Of a stretch of DNA of 64,000 nt, positions 22,094 through 32,764 are shown piece after piece. The stretch spans positions 608,367 through 672,366 of the forward strand of contig NMRA01000140.1 of assembly GCA_002633005.1 (NCBI GenBank). The letters run 5' to 3'. A program made the translations under genes and the position numbers. Numbering within the stretch: position 1 is the stretch's first letter; each line of letters starts with the position of its first letter. A model generated the notes under the pieces. The model worked only from the letters and a program-made list of their open reading frames with translations, had not been told where the DNA came from and ran no database searches. This DNA comes from Phoronis australis. Lineage: Eukaryota > Phoronida > Phoronidae.

Positions 22094-25000
22094 GTGAGGT
22101 ACACATGTATTCGTTTTGAACTTTTGTTGAATAGTTTCGTGGTAAGAGCTGTTACAAGATGCCAAGTGCCGTCCCCGATCTTGCTATGTCTGGCAGCCCC
22201 GTCTTCGAGCCTCGATCTGAAGACGTCTGATCGGGTTTGTCGATCTGCTGTGCGTGAACTTGGAATCTTGCTTAGGCTCAAGATTGCGTATGCGTGAACG
22301 TGGAATACTCGAGGAAACATGACAAGTTGACTCAAACAACCACGTTCATATTGCATGTTAATGAATTAAGTAACGTAAATTTTAATCAGGCTTTTTCAAC
22401 CATTCCTCCTATTCTTTGACACAGGCTACGATAAAGGAGAAAATGGGTGATCACCAGGGCAATAATTACAAAAATTCTGTACATTGAACAAAATTTTTTC
22501 CCGATTGCCCAAATCAATATTCAGTTCCAAGTTCACGCATGCCGCGATCTTGAGATTAAGCAGGATTCCAGATTCACGCACAGTGCCATCTCGAGGCTTG
22601 TGTTCGAAGTTGCAAATCTCGCGATGCAGTGTTACTTGACTGTGAGTTCCTCGTTCACTTTTTGTGGATAAAGTAAAACGCAAGTCTTCCCATGATATTG
22701 CCATGCATTACCGGGTTGTTTCGGGTCCAACCTTGTACACCTCAAAAAACGACTTAATTAGGCCAGAATTTTCTACATACTATGCAACAACGTGTAGATA
22801 TTTCAAATCAGATCTCAGATTCTTCCTTTCATTCTGTAACTTTTTGAATGAGTAACGTTTCTCAGTGAAATATTGAAATGCGCTTACAAATCAAATTGCA
22901 AGTTAGTTTGGTGAAAAATCTGACACTAGATGGTCTTGATTTCGAGATGTTCACCAGATTCTAAAGCTAATAGAGGTTGGATCCGAGACTGCGCCGTGCA
23001 CCAAGTAACAGTGATCATAGCAATAATAAATTGACCAGGCAAATCGGGATGTTACGGAAGTTCAAAAAGTGCCATTTTGTAGTGAAGAAAAATATTTTAT
23101 TTTCTAGCCGCCGGGAAATTAAGTAATGAAATATTTTTCTTCACTTTAAAATGGCACTATTTCCTTGGAATATGAAGCCCCATGAAGCCAAACAAGTGTA
23201 GTTGGTTATGGTCTCTTTTTCTTTCTGAAAATCTCGTCTGTAGTGTAGCTTTTTAGTTGCCCAATTTTTCAAAAAAGAGAGTCCACCTGAGTGAGACGAG
23301 CAAAAACGGCAAGATTTGTTGTTTTGATTTTCAAAAAAATAAAATAAAAAAACACGAGACCTTGATAGGCGAACATATTGAGTCGGTGAGCGCAGATCTC
23401 AGAATGAGTTGGGGCAGAGACCACTGAGAACCAAACATGTCTGTTTCGTCTAACTGGAGTCCGTTCCGTGAGATCAATTTTCGTGCGGGAAAAGCAACAC
23501 CACGCAAGTCTTCGCAATGGACACCGCCGTGCATAACATGTGACCACCGTAGTTTTATTTTCTGATCACTTTCTCCCGTATGGATTCCTGTAGGGAATTT
23601 CTTCCGGTTTGCCTGGCTAAAAACAAAAATAGAATTAGACCGCTTGTTTTAATAAAATCGGTATCATAATATTCCACGGCAATAGGATTCTAGTTCATTG
23701 TTCAACAAGAACATCGGAACCATCGGCGACTCGAAAAAAAAGCTTCAGACTTTATTGCGGTTGGCTAACCTCGACATTGGGAATTCGTAAATGGCGCATG
23801 AGCACATTGCCTGTTAATTTGTTGGAATGGAAATGAAATTTGAGATTTTGCGTAACTTGGAATGTTTTGATATTTTATGAGAGTAAAAAAGTTGTATTGG
23901 AATTTCGACTTCTGTTGGCTCTAACCCCTACGAAGCATATATTTTCTGAAGGTGAATCAATTTTCTTACAAAATTTACTATTCTTATTTACTTGTCTTTA
24001 CTTTTTCACGAGAAATGGGTTTTTCAGTTAAAAACTTTCTTTGACTTTGAACAGAGATTTTACAAATGTAGTATTCTCTTTTTTCCGATTTTCGGATGGC
24101 AGCACTTCCGGTTACACGGGTGACAAATGATCTATGACCTTTGACTGACAGGAAAATGACGCCATTTCTAGTTATACTTTTGACCTTTGACCTATTATCT
24201 GTGACCTATGACCGAGGTCCATCTAAAACAGGTCACGGGAACTACTTGCTATACCAACGTCTCGGTCTTTGCAAGAAAGTTGTACAAAAGTCATTGCTAG
24301 TTAAGCACGTACTAGTATAATGATTAAATGTGATTTTAGACTAGAAATTTACCTCACATTGACTTTGCCACATTCATTTATTAGTGCTAAGGGAAGACTA
24401 CTGTGGTATAATCATAATCTGATGGTTGAAAAAGGTCGCTATGGGAACAAAGCTTTTATAAATGGAATTGACGTGTCACAGCTGCCGTTACGTCTAATTT
24501 AAAAGCTAATGTGTTGTAAATACAATGCCATTCAACTTGCTAAAATATATTTTCCATGTTTTTAAATTCGTGTAATCTGTTGTATACTGTCAGCTAAAGG
24601 TAAAGTATAGATGTACATGTACATATATGCATGCATACATACTAACATAGATACATACAAACGTGCATGCATACATACAAAAATAAAATTTTGTCCGGTT
24701 TTCTTGCAGGTCGAAATTAATACCTTGAACACGAAAACCAATTTAATATACATGTGCAATTGACTTCCATCACAATATTCAATCCAATGTCTAAAAAGTC
24801 TGGTGTTCCTGACCTTCATGTCCCAGCTGGCGTTTTAAAATTTATTTTCTTAATATGGTATAAAACTTTGTAAAGTGGGTCCATCTCGTACTTTATTATT
24901 TGAAATTGGTGACTGATGACGACAGAAAGTCCTGTCTCCCATATCTTGTGATATTGTGATTTTTTTTCTCGTAGTACTTATTTTTGTTCTTTTGTGTTAA

Positions 25001-28000
25001 AAATGACAGTGCTCAGCAAGAGAAAATTATTCGTACTATTGTACAATAATGTGAATTAGCAACGAGGAAGATTAGATTGCGAAAACGTTTTGGCAGTAAT
25101 TAAACTTAGCCATGTTTGAGTTTCATGTCCATGTAGAATCCTGGAAATAATCGTTATTTTGTAATATGTTGCCGGTAAAGCTGGCCTCGTTATTTAGACT
25201 GTGTGTATGAGTGACAAAGCTCTTTTATTGCAGGTTATTTCTAACTACTGCGTGGGGATGGACCACTGGTTGGAGTTTTACCCGGAATTAGAAAAAAGGG
25301 GCATCGTGACTACAAATCTAAAAACACCCAAAGTGTTACACGACGCAACAGCCGATATGGCTATGTGTCTGATGCTTGCCGCAGCCCGCGATCTGCGCGG
25401 AGGTTTGTACCGAGATTTTATATTGGAGGTGTTCAATGGAAAATATTTTCATGCAAGAAATCAGCTTAATACAGCGTTGGCTGTGAGTTGATGAATTGAA
25501 ATTTCACTTCTGCCATAATGGGTGCATGAACTGTGGACGCAAAGATTTGCCAGTGAACACCAAATGAATACATTTTTTGTTGGTCACTGCCGTTGTCGAC
25601 TTTTGACATTTCTCTATCATTTGGGATAATCACTCATTGATGACTTGCATGGAGATGGGTGTTGTCAGCGGTTAAAGACTGAAAACCTTTTACTGACGAT
25701 TTCATGTGAGGCTGGTTCCGTCAGGATTATTACGTCCCGTGAAAGATAATAGGTGCAACACGATTTTATGTGTTATTACAGAGTGAATGTGAATTCTGTG
25801 ATTTGGCACGATATAGGGCAGAATGAGAAAACTGGCAACGTGCGCTCATAAGTTGTGCTTCATCGAAAAAGCATTCTTGTATGCAAATTATGTCTCAAAG
25901 CATGGTTTAAAGACGTTGTTGAAGTTTCATTACATCTGCAATGCTTCCAACAGTGTAAGCATTGGTTAGTCGCTTCACCAATTCTGCGATTTCTTCAGGT
26001 ATTATGGAAGCGATGGGCCCAACACCAGTTGCCAACTTTAATGAATATCCCTCCGTCCATCGTGACGTCAGCTTTGGTGTTTTGGGAATTTTCGGCATGG
26101 GAAGCATTGGTTATAAGGTGGCGCAACGAGCGAAAGGCTTTCACATGAAGATACTCTACCACAACAGAACTAGAAGGTATTGCTACAAGATATCAGACTG
26201 TCAGGTTCTTGTGCGCTCACTTTAATTTTTCAAGTACTGTTCTTGTGAGGATGACTGGATTTTTACCCTGGAGTGGCGCAAACTCTTTCGTCCTCTAAAA
26301 TCGCTTCCTTGAGAGGGAAGATTCCCCAATGTCGTTTGCAATTGATCGTGGACACATGAGAGACTTTTAAGTATTCGTCGTTTTTCTTACATGTATCTAA
26401 CCATTGCTTTGCAAATCAACATCTATTTAGGGTTTACAGTGTACGTCCCACACAACATCTAACAATACTTTAAGATCGCCTAGGCCAGGCTTCGTTTTTT
26501 ATGAAATTTAATAAATAGCTTTCTATTAAAAAGGATGTCATGATGGATTTGACGTATTTTGCGCCATCTAGTGGCCATTTTTATGATACAAATAAACACC
26601 CCTAGAAGCACTGTTTGCGTTGCATTCATGGGCGCATTTGAACGCTCTGCGTTGCTCTTGTCGTCTAAGTTTTCATTTATTTATTTAAACTTAAATGAAA
26701 TATAAATTACTAGATGCAAGACTTTAAAACGGCTGTAATTCATTTTGATTTACTGAGACAACGTACGCTTGTGAAATTGACATCAAATATTGTTCCTTTG
26801 TCAAAATTAGACGGAATTTCTGGGTTTCATCAGTACAGCAGTTGTTTCAAAACTGTCATGGATGATGATTTAATCATCCTCCCTTCTGTTCACGTGTCCT
26901 TCACATGCGCGCACCCAGCCTAAAATTGTGGGGGGGGGGCTCGAATTTTTGGCAATGTGGACCTTTTACTAAAAACAAGATGCGTTCAGTGCTGTGAATT
27001 GTGCGTTCGCCGAATTTTGGTAGTTCCTGCTTTTTAGTGGACTTTTGTCTCGTTTTCTCGGACTTTTTGTTTCTCTGAGGCGGACCTTTTTGCCCTCTTC
27101 GCCAAATGGGGGGGGGCTCGTTTAAGCTTCCCTAGCCCCCCGGGTGGGCGTATGCTTCACAAGAATTTGTAATCCCAAATCAGTTAAGAACTCTCATTAA
27201 AAGCAACTTCGAAAATGACTCCTTCGTCTGTTCCGTTTCCGCCAAAAGGGTGCCTCAAAGACTTGAATCTCTCGTTTCCAAATGGCACACAAATAAGAAC
27301 AAGTCCAGTACGTAAACTTTTGACGTCTTAAATCACGACATTCATTTCAGGCAGAGATACTGTTGAAAAAATGGCGCGAGGAACAATATATTTTTCTGGA
27401 ACATGTGGATATTTCCGTACACACTGCCGAATTCTTCTGACCCGACGTTTTCAGTGTTGCTTAGCACCTGTTACTGTATTTTGGTTCATTTAAGCCTCGC
27501 ATCTACCAAAGGTAACGCTTTGGTTTGGAAAATTTAGGCAAACTTGTGTTCCAACTTTAAAGTGGTAATTACCTTCCATGGTGGCTGTACAGTACGACCC
27601 ATCGGGATAGTCCTAGTTGAAAACAGACCTTGTCTACTACCAGTGCTGTAGTGGTAAAATTAGGTTTAAGTGGGCGCTCAATGCCCACTGTATCACCTTG
27701 AGCACTGAATTTTAAAAGTGCACTGACTTCGCACTATAACGTAACTTACGGCGTGTAGGCTCTACGTTTAAATGCTAAAAGGTAGTTGTCTGCGCTTACG
27801 TGCGCCCAAGCCCCACTACAGTACTGTGTACGACATTCGCCACAGACAGACAACAAAGGGTGGATTAGTGAGCCGAGCGAAAATTTCGAGACGACCGGAA
27901 GGTGCGAATCTGTGGTAGGGAAACTAGTGTCGTGAGGGCGGGAGCAAAACCGCTTGCAATCACGGGATGTGTGGCCTGGTACTAGTGTCGACTTCAATGA

Positions 28001-30042
28001 CGAGAGGTGTGCTCACATTTCCTTCGCTCTTCACTACAGGAAACTCCCCTACGCTTATGTCCCTTTTTAATTTAAGGGTGTACGTCGCATCTCCCTCCTC
28101 GACTGCTCAAGTGTCCCTTCCCACCAAGCCGTTGTTCAAGACGACTCTCGATTTTATCCAGATGTACTGTCTGGCCTTTTTATGTTTGGAGTTTCACATC
28201 CCCGTGCCGTGGCGGAAACGCTTGCGGTAGTCATCATTCTGTTCAAATTTGCAGATAGTTGTTAATTAAACTCTTGTGCCAGCGAGCTAGCTAGGGAACT
28301 ATACAAGATTGGTGTATGTTTTCAGATCATTAACTCTACCACTTTTCAGTGACTCTTTTCATATGTAAAAGAACAAAAGGTTTCCATGTGTTATCATATT
28401 TTGTGTTTAGGGGCTAATAAAAGTCTTTAGATGTTTTACCCCGAGCCTTGTGTCCACGTTATCAGCGTTAAATGGGTCGTGGTCGAAGCAATTTTCAATC
28501 GTCTTTCGAAAACGCTGACAATTGGGCAACTAAACTTTTATTTTCACGTAGCTCTCATGCGCGCACACAGCCTAAAATAAATGGGTCTCGAATTTTTGAC
28601 AAGGTATACCTTTTACTAACAAAAAACGCGGGGAACAAAAAACGGGGTAGCACGTTCAGAGCTATGAATTGTGCATTCGCGCCTTTTTAGTGCACTTTTG
28701 TCCCGTTTCCTCGCACTTCATTCTCTGAAGAGAGCCTTTTTGCTCCCCGGGGGTGCGTTGGTGGTTCTAAATACATGTTGACCGATCTCTCAGAGTTGAT
28801 CCATTTTTTCTCACAGGTCGACGGCGGACGAAGAAGTTGTTGGCGCCTCCTATTATGCCGATCTATACGAAATGCTGAGGGAAGTCGATTTTCTCGTTAT
28901 CGCTTGCCCTTTGACAGATAGTACTCGCTACAAATTTGGAAGTGAAGAGTTCGACTGCATGAAACCTACAGCAATTGTGGTGAACGTTGCACGGGGTGTG
29001 TGTCTACCGTATTGCCGTCTCTGTCGTGCTAACTCCATGAAATGCACTGAACCTATATGACATACAGTGCACATCCTAGACATATTGATCTGAAGCTAAT
29101 GTTGAAAATTTCGATGTTTTGAAAAAGCCTATGAAACACTCTCATTCCCTGAGTTTCCTTTTTAAAGTAACATCCTGTAAAAAAAATCAAAACACTGATG
29201 GCAAAAAACTTATTGGGCCTTAGTAGTTTTATTTTTGTGGCTTACACCCAACCTGCAACTATAATGGGCAGCAAAAACTGTGAAGCTTAGTCAAGCTGAT
29301 GCACGTGGTTGTTAGGTCAATGATGTATCACTTTTGTCTGTGTTAGTTTGCTGCTGATACGGAAAGCCGTGTCCATTTTAACAGAACACGAAGGACTACT
29401 ATTGAGGCCTGAAAAGCAAAGTTGGCCGTGTGACCTGCGCTCAGACTGAAATAAAACAACGCCCACCCGCATCAATTTGAGCCAGTCTCATGTGTTTTTT
29501 GAAAAGCTGCACAAGGGCACCTAAACAAAAGTAAGCAAGGTTTGGAATGCCATGATTGTCCAACCGATTAGTAAACAAATCAAACAAATACCGCACCATC
29601 TCTACTCGTCGCAGATGGATTTTCTTTTTCGAAAGTCAGGAACTAAAAGATGTCGCAGTACCAACTCGATTTTCATAAAAAAAAGTCCGTAACCAAGCGT
29701 GTTTTTGACCTGGTAGAGCAAATGGTGCGGTAGAGTTTTGAAGACTGCTTAGGGCTGTCGTATACACTCATCTATCTAACGTTTGCAGGGGCAGTAATCA
29801 AAACGGATGATTTGGTGTCTGCATTGGAAAATAAGAAGATTCTTGCCGCTGGTCTTGATGTGACTGATCCGGAGCCGTTGCCAAGGGACCATCCTTTACT
29901 GAAACTGCCAAATGTGATTATTTCACCGCACTCGGGGACCAGGACTGCAGAAACGTGTTCTCGAATGACCCGACTCGTCATGGAAAACGCTTTGGCTATA
30001 GTCGAGGGTCGAACCACGGAAAACGTATGGCGACCGTCTTAG
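21860..30042 (+). CDS. D-isomer-specific 2-hydroxyacid dehydrogenase, glyoxylate/hydroxypyruvate reductase-like (5 exons)
   Basis: Exons 21860-22093, 25234-25402, 25999-26176, 28817-28995 and 29789-30042 join in frame (phases 0,1,2,1) to 337 residues, a normal family length. The enzyme should reduce a 2-oxo acid such as glyoxylate or hydroxypyruvate with NAD(P)H. The Rossmann motif GMGSIG is at residues 167-172. The catalytic triad of the family is present: Arg253 (NVARG), Glu282 (DPEPLP) and His301 (SPHSG), with spacings of 29 and 19 residues as usual. After strand beta-2 the sequence reads YHNRTRRS, with Arg instead of an acidic residue, which favours NADP(H) by inference. The His motif is PHSG, not the common PHIG. 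There is no clear targeting signal. The start ATG at 21860 opens the frame shortly after the palindrome-rich flank. AATAAA follows at 30177-30182. Introns 1 and 3 hold repeats. Exact substrate is not determined. Confidence 0.93.
23066..23160. repeat. Long hairpin in dehydrogenase intron 1
   Basis: A 32-base left arm (23066-23097) pairs with 23129-23160 with three mismatches; the arms share AGTGAAGAAAAATATTT. The loop of about 31 bases includes CTAGCCGCCGGG. This is the shape of a snap-back element or a small foldback transposon. No target duplication is evident. Confidence 0.8.
24135..24213. promoter_or_regulatory. Cluster of three DR1-like nuclear-receptor half-site pairs
   Basis: TGACCTTTGACTG (24135-24147), a perfect TGACCTTTGACCT (24181-24193) and TGACCTATGACC (24202-24213) lie within 80 bases in intron 1 of the dehydrogenase gene. 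Direct repeats of AGGTCA spaced by one base are the known sites for HNF4 and RXR/PPAR-type receptors. The same word also occurs at 19324, so a spreading simple repeat is an alternative. Confidence 0.45.
24606..24682. repeat. ATAC-rich microsatellite
   Basis: Degenerate ACAT/CATAC units including ATGCATGCATACATACTAAC and a second block GTGCATGCATACATACAAA, inside dehydrogenase intron 1. Confidence 0.8.
25234..25402 (+). CDS. 2-hydroxyacid dehydrogenase exon 2
   Basis: Acceptor TTATTGCAG, donor GGAG|GTTTGT, phase 0 to 1. It carries VISNYCVGMDHW (the substrate-loop region), then the DATADMAMCLMLAAARDLR helix that links the two domains. Confidence 0.92.
25999..26176 (+). CDS. 2-hydroxyacid dehydrogenase exon 3 (Rossmann motif)
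   Basis: Acceptor TTTCTTCAG, donor AGAAG|GTATTG, phase 1 to 2. It encodes FGVLGIFGMGSIGYKVAQRA, the dinucleotide-binding glycine motif, and ILYHNRTRR at the end of strand beta-2. Confidence 0.93.
26561..26577 (-). promoter_or_regulatory. CTCF-like site in dehydrogenase intron 3
   Basis: Read on the minus strand the site is TGGCCACTAGATGGCGC, which fits the CTCF core CCASYAGRKGGC at every position. Flanking sequence (GGCGCAAAATACGTCAAATCC on the minus strand, shortened here) resembles one monomer of the pearl-like array at 36.1 kb, so this looks like an isolated, inverted monomer. Confidence 0.5.
26904..27154 (-). mobile_element. Small TIR transposon, copy C
   Basis: Inverted relative to copies A and B. 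An intact CATGCGCGCACCCA (26904-26917) faces a degenerate right end CGGGTGGGCGTATG (27141-27154, 11 of 14 matching). A 5-bp direct repeat CTTCA flanks it (26899-26903 and 27155-27159). The interior matches copy A, including TAGTGGACTTTTGTCTCGTT. It lies in dehydrogenase intron 3. Confidence 0.82.
28556..28765 (-). mobile_element. Small TIR transposon, copy D (degenerate)
   Basis: Same orientation as copy C, also in dehydrogenase intron 3, about 50 bases before the exon 4 acceptor. The left end reads CATGCGCGCACACA (one mismatch). The interior has CAGCCTAAAATAAATGGG and TTTAGTGCACTTTTGTCCCG. The right end fades near GGGGGTGCGTTGG, so its boundary is approximate. Confidence 0.7.
28817..28995 (+). 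CDS. 2-hydroxyacid dehydrogenase exon 4 (catalytic Arg)
   Basis: Acceptor TTCTCACAG, donor CGGG|GTGTGT, phase 2 to 1. It encodes LYEMLREVDFLVIACPLTDS, then CMKPTAIVVNVARG with catalytic Arg253. The donor GTGTGT is weaker than the others, but the family motif continues exactly into the next exon. Confidence 0.92.
29789..30042 (+). CDS. 2-hydroxyacid dehydrogenase terminal exon 5 (catalytic Glu and His)
   Basis: Acceptor CGTTTGCAG, entered in phase 1, with stop TAG at 30040-30042. It encodes AVIKTDDLVSALENKKI, AAGLDVTDPEPLP (Glu282) and NVIISPHSGTRTAET (His301), then the C-terminal helix. Confidence 0.93.
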
Positions 30043-30719
30043 AGCCATGTTTGATCCCACGAGGGAATTCAATGTAATTTTTCAATGGCAACAGTTCGTT
30101 TATCCTAAGATTTCATACGATTTTATTAGGAGTCTAGATTGAGAGTGATCCCAGCGGGGAAGGGTGGTAATAGTAAAATAAATCTCTAGAATTAATGAGT
30201 GCATGTAAGAATCTCACATTTGTCTGTTCTGACCAGCACTGATTTGCATCATGTTGATGAAGGAAGATAAAAAAAACACCTTCTCCGTTGAAACTGATTT
30301 GGTTCCGGAAGCTCCAGGTCCTATTTCAAATCGCATCTGTAATTCTCTAGACCCGCAAAGCGTTAACCGTGGTTCCTCTCAACAGAAAGTGGATGTCGTT
30401 GAGGGATGAAATGTTGGTTTGATGGTTAACGGGTCTTTGCATTCGTGCAAGTGTGATGCAGTTGTATAATTGTAAAACACGAATTTTACAGACGTGAGCG
30501 TTGGAAAACGTTTTGACCGTGCTCAAATTTCACGGCGACTACTCGCGTGGTCGGGTCTCTCAGTTTTCCCGAAAGTTAACCGTATTTAAACTTTGAAAAA
30601 TCCTCATGCGTAATTTATAATACCGGGCAATGACCTTCGTTTAAATTATTACCTGCAACTGATTATCACTATTCAAGCACACACATTCCGCGCTCGGACT
30701 GGAAAATTCGCCTGCCCCG
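30043..30719. other. 3' flank of the dehydrogenase gene
   Basis: It contains the likely polyadenylation hexamer AATAAA at 30177-30182, 135 bases after the stop. Beyond that I see nothing. The five bases before the copia LTR are CCCCG. Confidence 0.5.
30177..30182 (+). terminator. Probable polyadenylation signal of the dehydrogenase gene
   Basis: AATAAA, 135 bases downstream of the stop codon; it is the first canonical hexamer after the gene. Confidence 0.6.
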
Positions 30720-31040
30720 TGTTGATGATTGGTGAGATATTGCGCACGAACGGGACTTAATGGTCAGGATAATATGCCGGTTAATAGAAGAACACCATGT
30801 TTCTGTACAAGAAACTATCTCTCAGACTGTTTAATTATATGATCGCATTAATATATATACACAAGTAGCTTGCCCATATAAGGCAAGATATAGCAAAACT
30901 GCATTCCAAGACTATAGCATTCCACTAATTACCTCTTATACAACTATTTCTTATGCAATTCTTATACAACAATCTCTTATGCAATTCTTATACAATTTCT
31001 TGTGTAATTTATAATACATCATGGAGATCATCCTCCAACA
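30720..31040 (-). repeat. 3' LTR of the copia element (complete, 321 bp)
   Basis: Bounded by TGTTG and CAACA (element sense). It contains a TATA-like TATATATATTAATG, a CArG-type CCATATAAGG (30874-30883) inside a near-palindrome with CTTGCC/GGCAAG arms, and three direct repeats of about 25 bp built on TCTTATGCAATTCTTATACA (30935-31010). The position equivalent to the gag ATG is ATA in this copy. Confidence 0.88.
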
Positions 31041-31050
31041 CCCCCACTTG
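31041..31050 (-). other. Polypurine tract of the copia element
   Basis: CAAGTGGGGG, read on the minus strand, directly abuts the TGTTG start of the 3' LTR. This is the expected plus-strand primer site. Confidence 0.7.
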
Positions 31051-31174
31051 ATCTACACTGTCCTCAACATGCATATAAGGAAATTCAAATAGATATCCTA
31101 GATGCAACACCCACAGTTATTACATATAGTACCATACTTACAAGACATAACATACAGTTTTACAAATACACAGC

Positions 31175-32756
31175 TTAACTACCCATGAAGATTTGTCTAA
31201 ACTTCATAGCTTTGTCACCTGGGACAGGCTTTGTGAATAAATCAGCAATATTCTGATCAGTGGGTACATATTCAATTTTCATAGAATTTTTCTGTATTTC
31301 ATCTCTGACAAAATGGTATCTAATATCAATATGCTTAGACCTCTGATGCACAACGGGGTTTTTGGTCAGTGCAAGAGCACTCTGACTGTCACAGTACATA
31401 CTGAAATGTTGTACTCTACAACCACTCATATCCTGTAATAACGCTTTCAAGAAAATACCTTCCTGTGTTGCAGCCGATATTGACATGTATTCTGCTTCAC
31501 AAGTCGAAAGAGCGACCGTAGGTTATTTTCTCGTTTTCCACGATATCAGTGGACCCTGATCAGACAACACAAAACCATAACCGGTCATACTTTTTCTATC
31601 CTCACAGTTTGCCCAATCTGCATCACAGAATCCAAGCAGTTTAAGAGTGTCAGATGATTTTCGAAACACTAGTTTCTTATCGATCGTGCTTTTCACATAC
31701 CTAAGTGCATGTTTTGCTGTGGTCATGTGATTAGAGGTAGGTGATGACATGTACTGAGATAGTTTGGAGACAACGTAGCACAAGTCGGGTCTTGTTGCTA
31801 TCATGGCATAAATTAGGCTTCCTACTATCTCCCGATAAAGCTTAGCATCAGCTGGCTCAGCCTGCTCCCAACAGAGCTTGTTTATATTCATGTCACATGG
31901 AGTGGATTTTGGTTTGCAATCTTGCATTCCAAACTTTTCCAATACTCTCTTCAAATATTGAGAGTGACTCATAGTAATGGCACCTTCATGGTGTTCAAAT
32001 TCTATACCGAGAAACCAGGAAATCCGGCCGAGATCTTTCATTCTGAAAATCTCTTTTAAGCGTTGTTTCACATTTTCAAGACTGGAGGTAGAACTAGCAG
32101 CTATGATGATGTCATCTACCCACGTAACGATAATGACCACTTCACTGTCGGAAATTTTAGTGTAAACACATGGATCTACCAGTGACCGACAGAAACCCTG
32201 TTCAACCAAATGTGAATGAAGCAAATTATTCCAATTTCTCCCACTTTGTTTCAGGCCATACAATGATTTCTTCAACTTGTACACTAAGTTTTCACCAGTT
32301 TCCCTTTTTACCTCATAACCTTCTGGTTGTTCAACATATAATTCACAATCAATGGGCGCGTTCAGATATGCTGATTTTACATCCATCTGGTGTACAAAGA
32401 AATCATTCTGGACAGCTAATTGCACCAACGTCCTAATGGAAGTATGTCTTGCAGTAGGGGCAAAGGTGTCATGGTAATCAATGTTTGGTATCTGAGAGAA
32501 ACCTTTTGCGACAAATCTAGCTTTGTAATGTTCTTCGTTGTTTTGTCCTAACTTTACAGCATAAACCCATTCTCCCCCCCACTGCTTTCCTGCCTGGAGG
32601 TAAGACAGTTAGCTCAAAAGTATCATTGTCGTTCAAAGCATCAATTTCTGCTTCCATTGCCTGTTGCCAATCATAAGACCTGCTACAAGTAACAGCTTCC
32701 CGATATGATTGTGGAACACTTGCAATGTGATAACACCCATGTACAGTGTAATTCAA
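31175..32756 (-). pseudogene. Copia reverse transcriptase and RNase H (broken)
   Basis: Reverse transcriptase motifs are recognisable in order: HQMDVKSAYLNAP (catalytic Asp), SLYGLKQSGRNW and TWVDDIII (the two catalytic Asp, in the WVDD form seen in copia). RNase H retains GFCDADW, CEAEYM and YCDSQSALAL. The segment from about 32757 to 32575 is joined out of frame: a run of seven C (plus strand, 32574-32580) is one base longer than the frame needs. A TAA at 31525-31523 interrupts the end of the reverse transcriptase, most simply a CAA-to-TAA change. The frame then stays open to the natural stop at 31177-31175. Confidence 0.93.
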
Positions 32757-32764
32757 ACTGTCAT

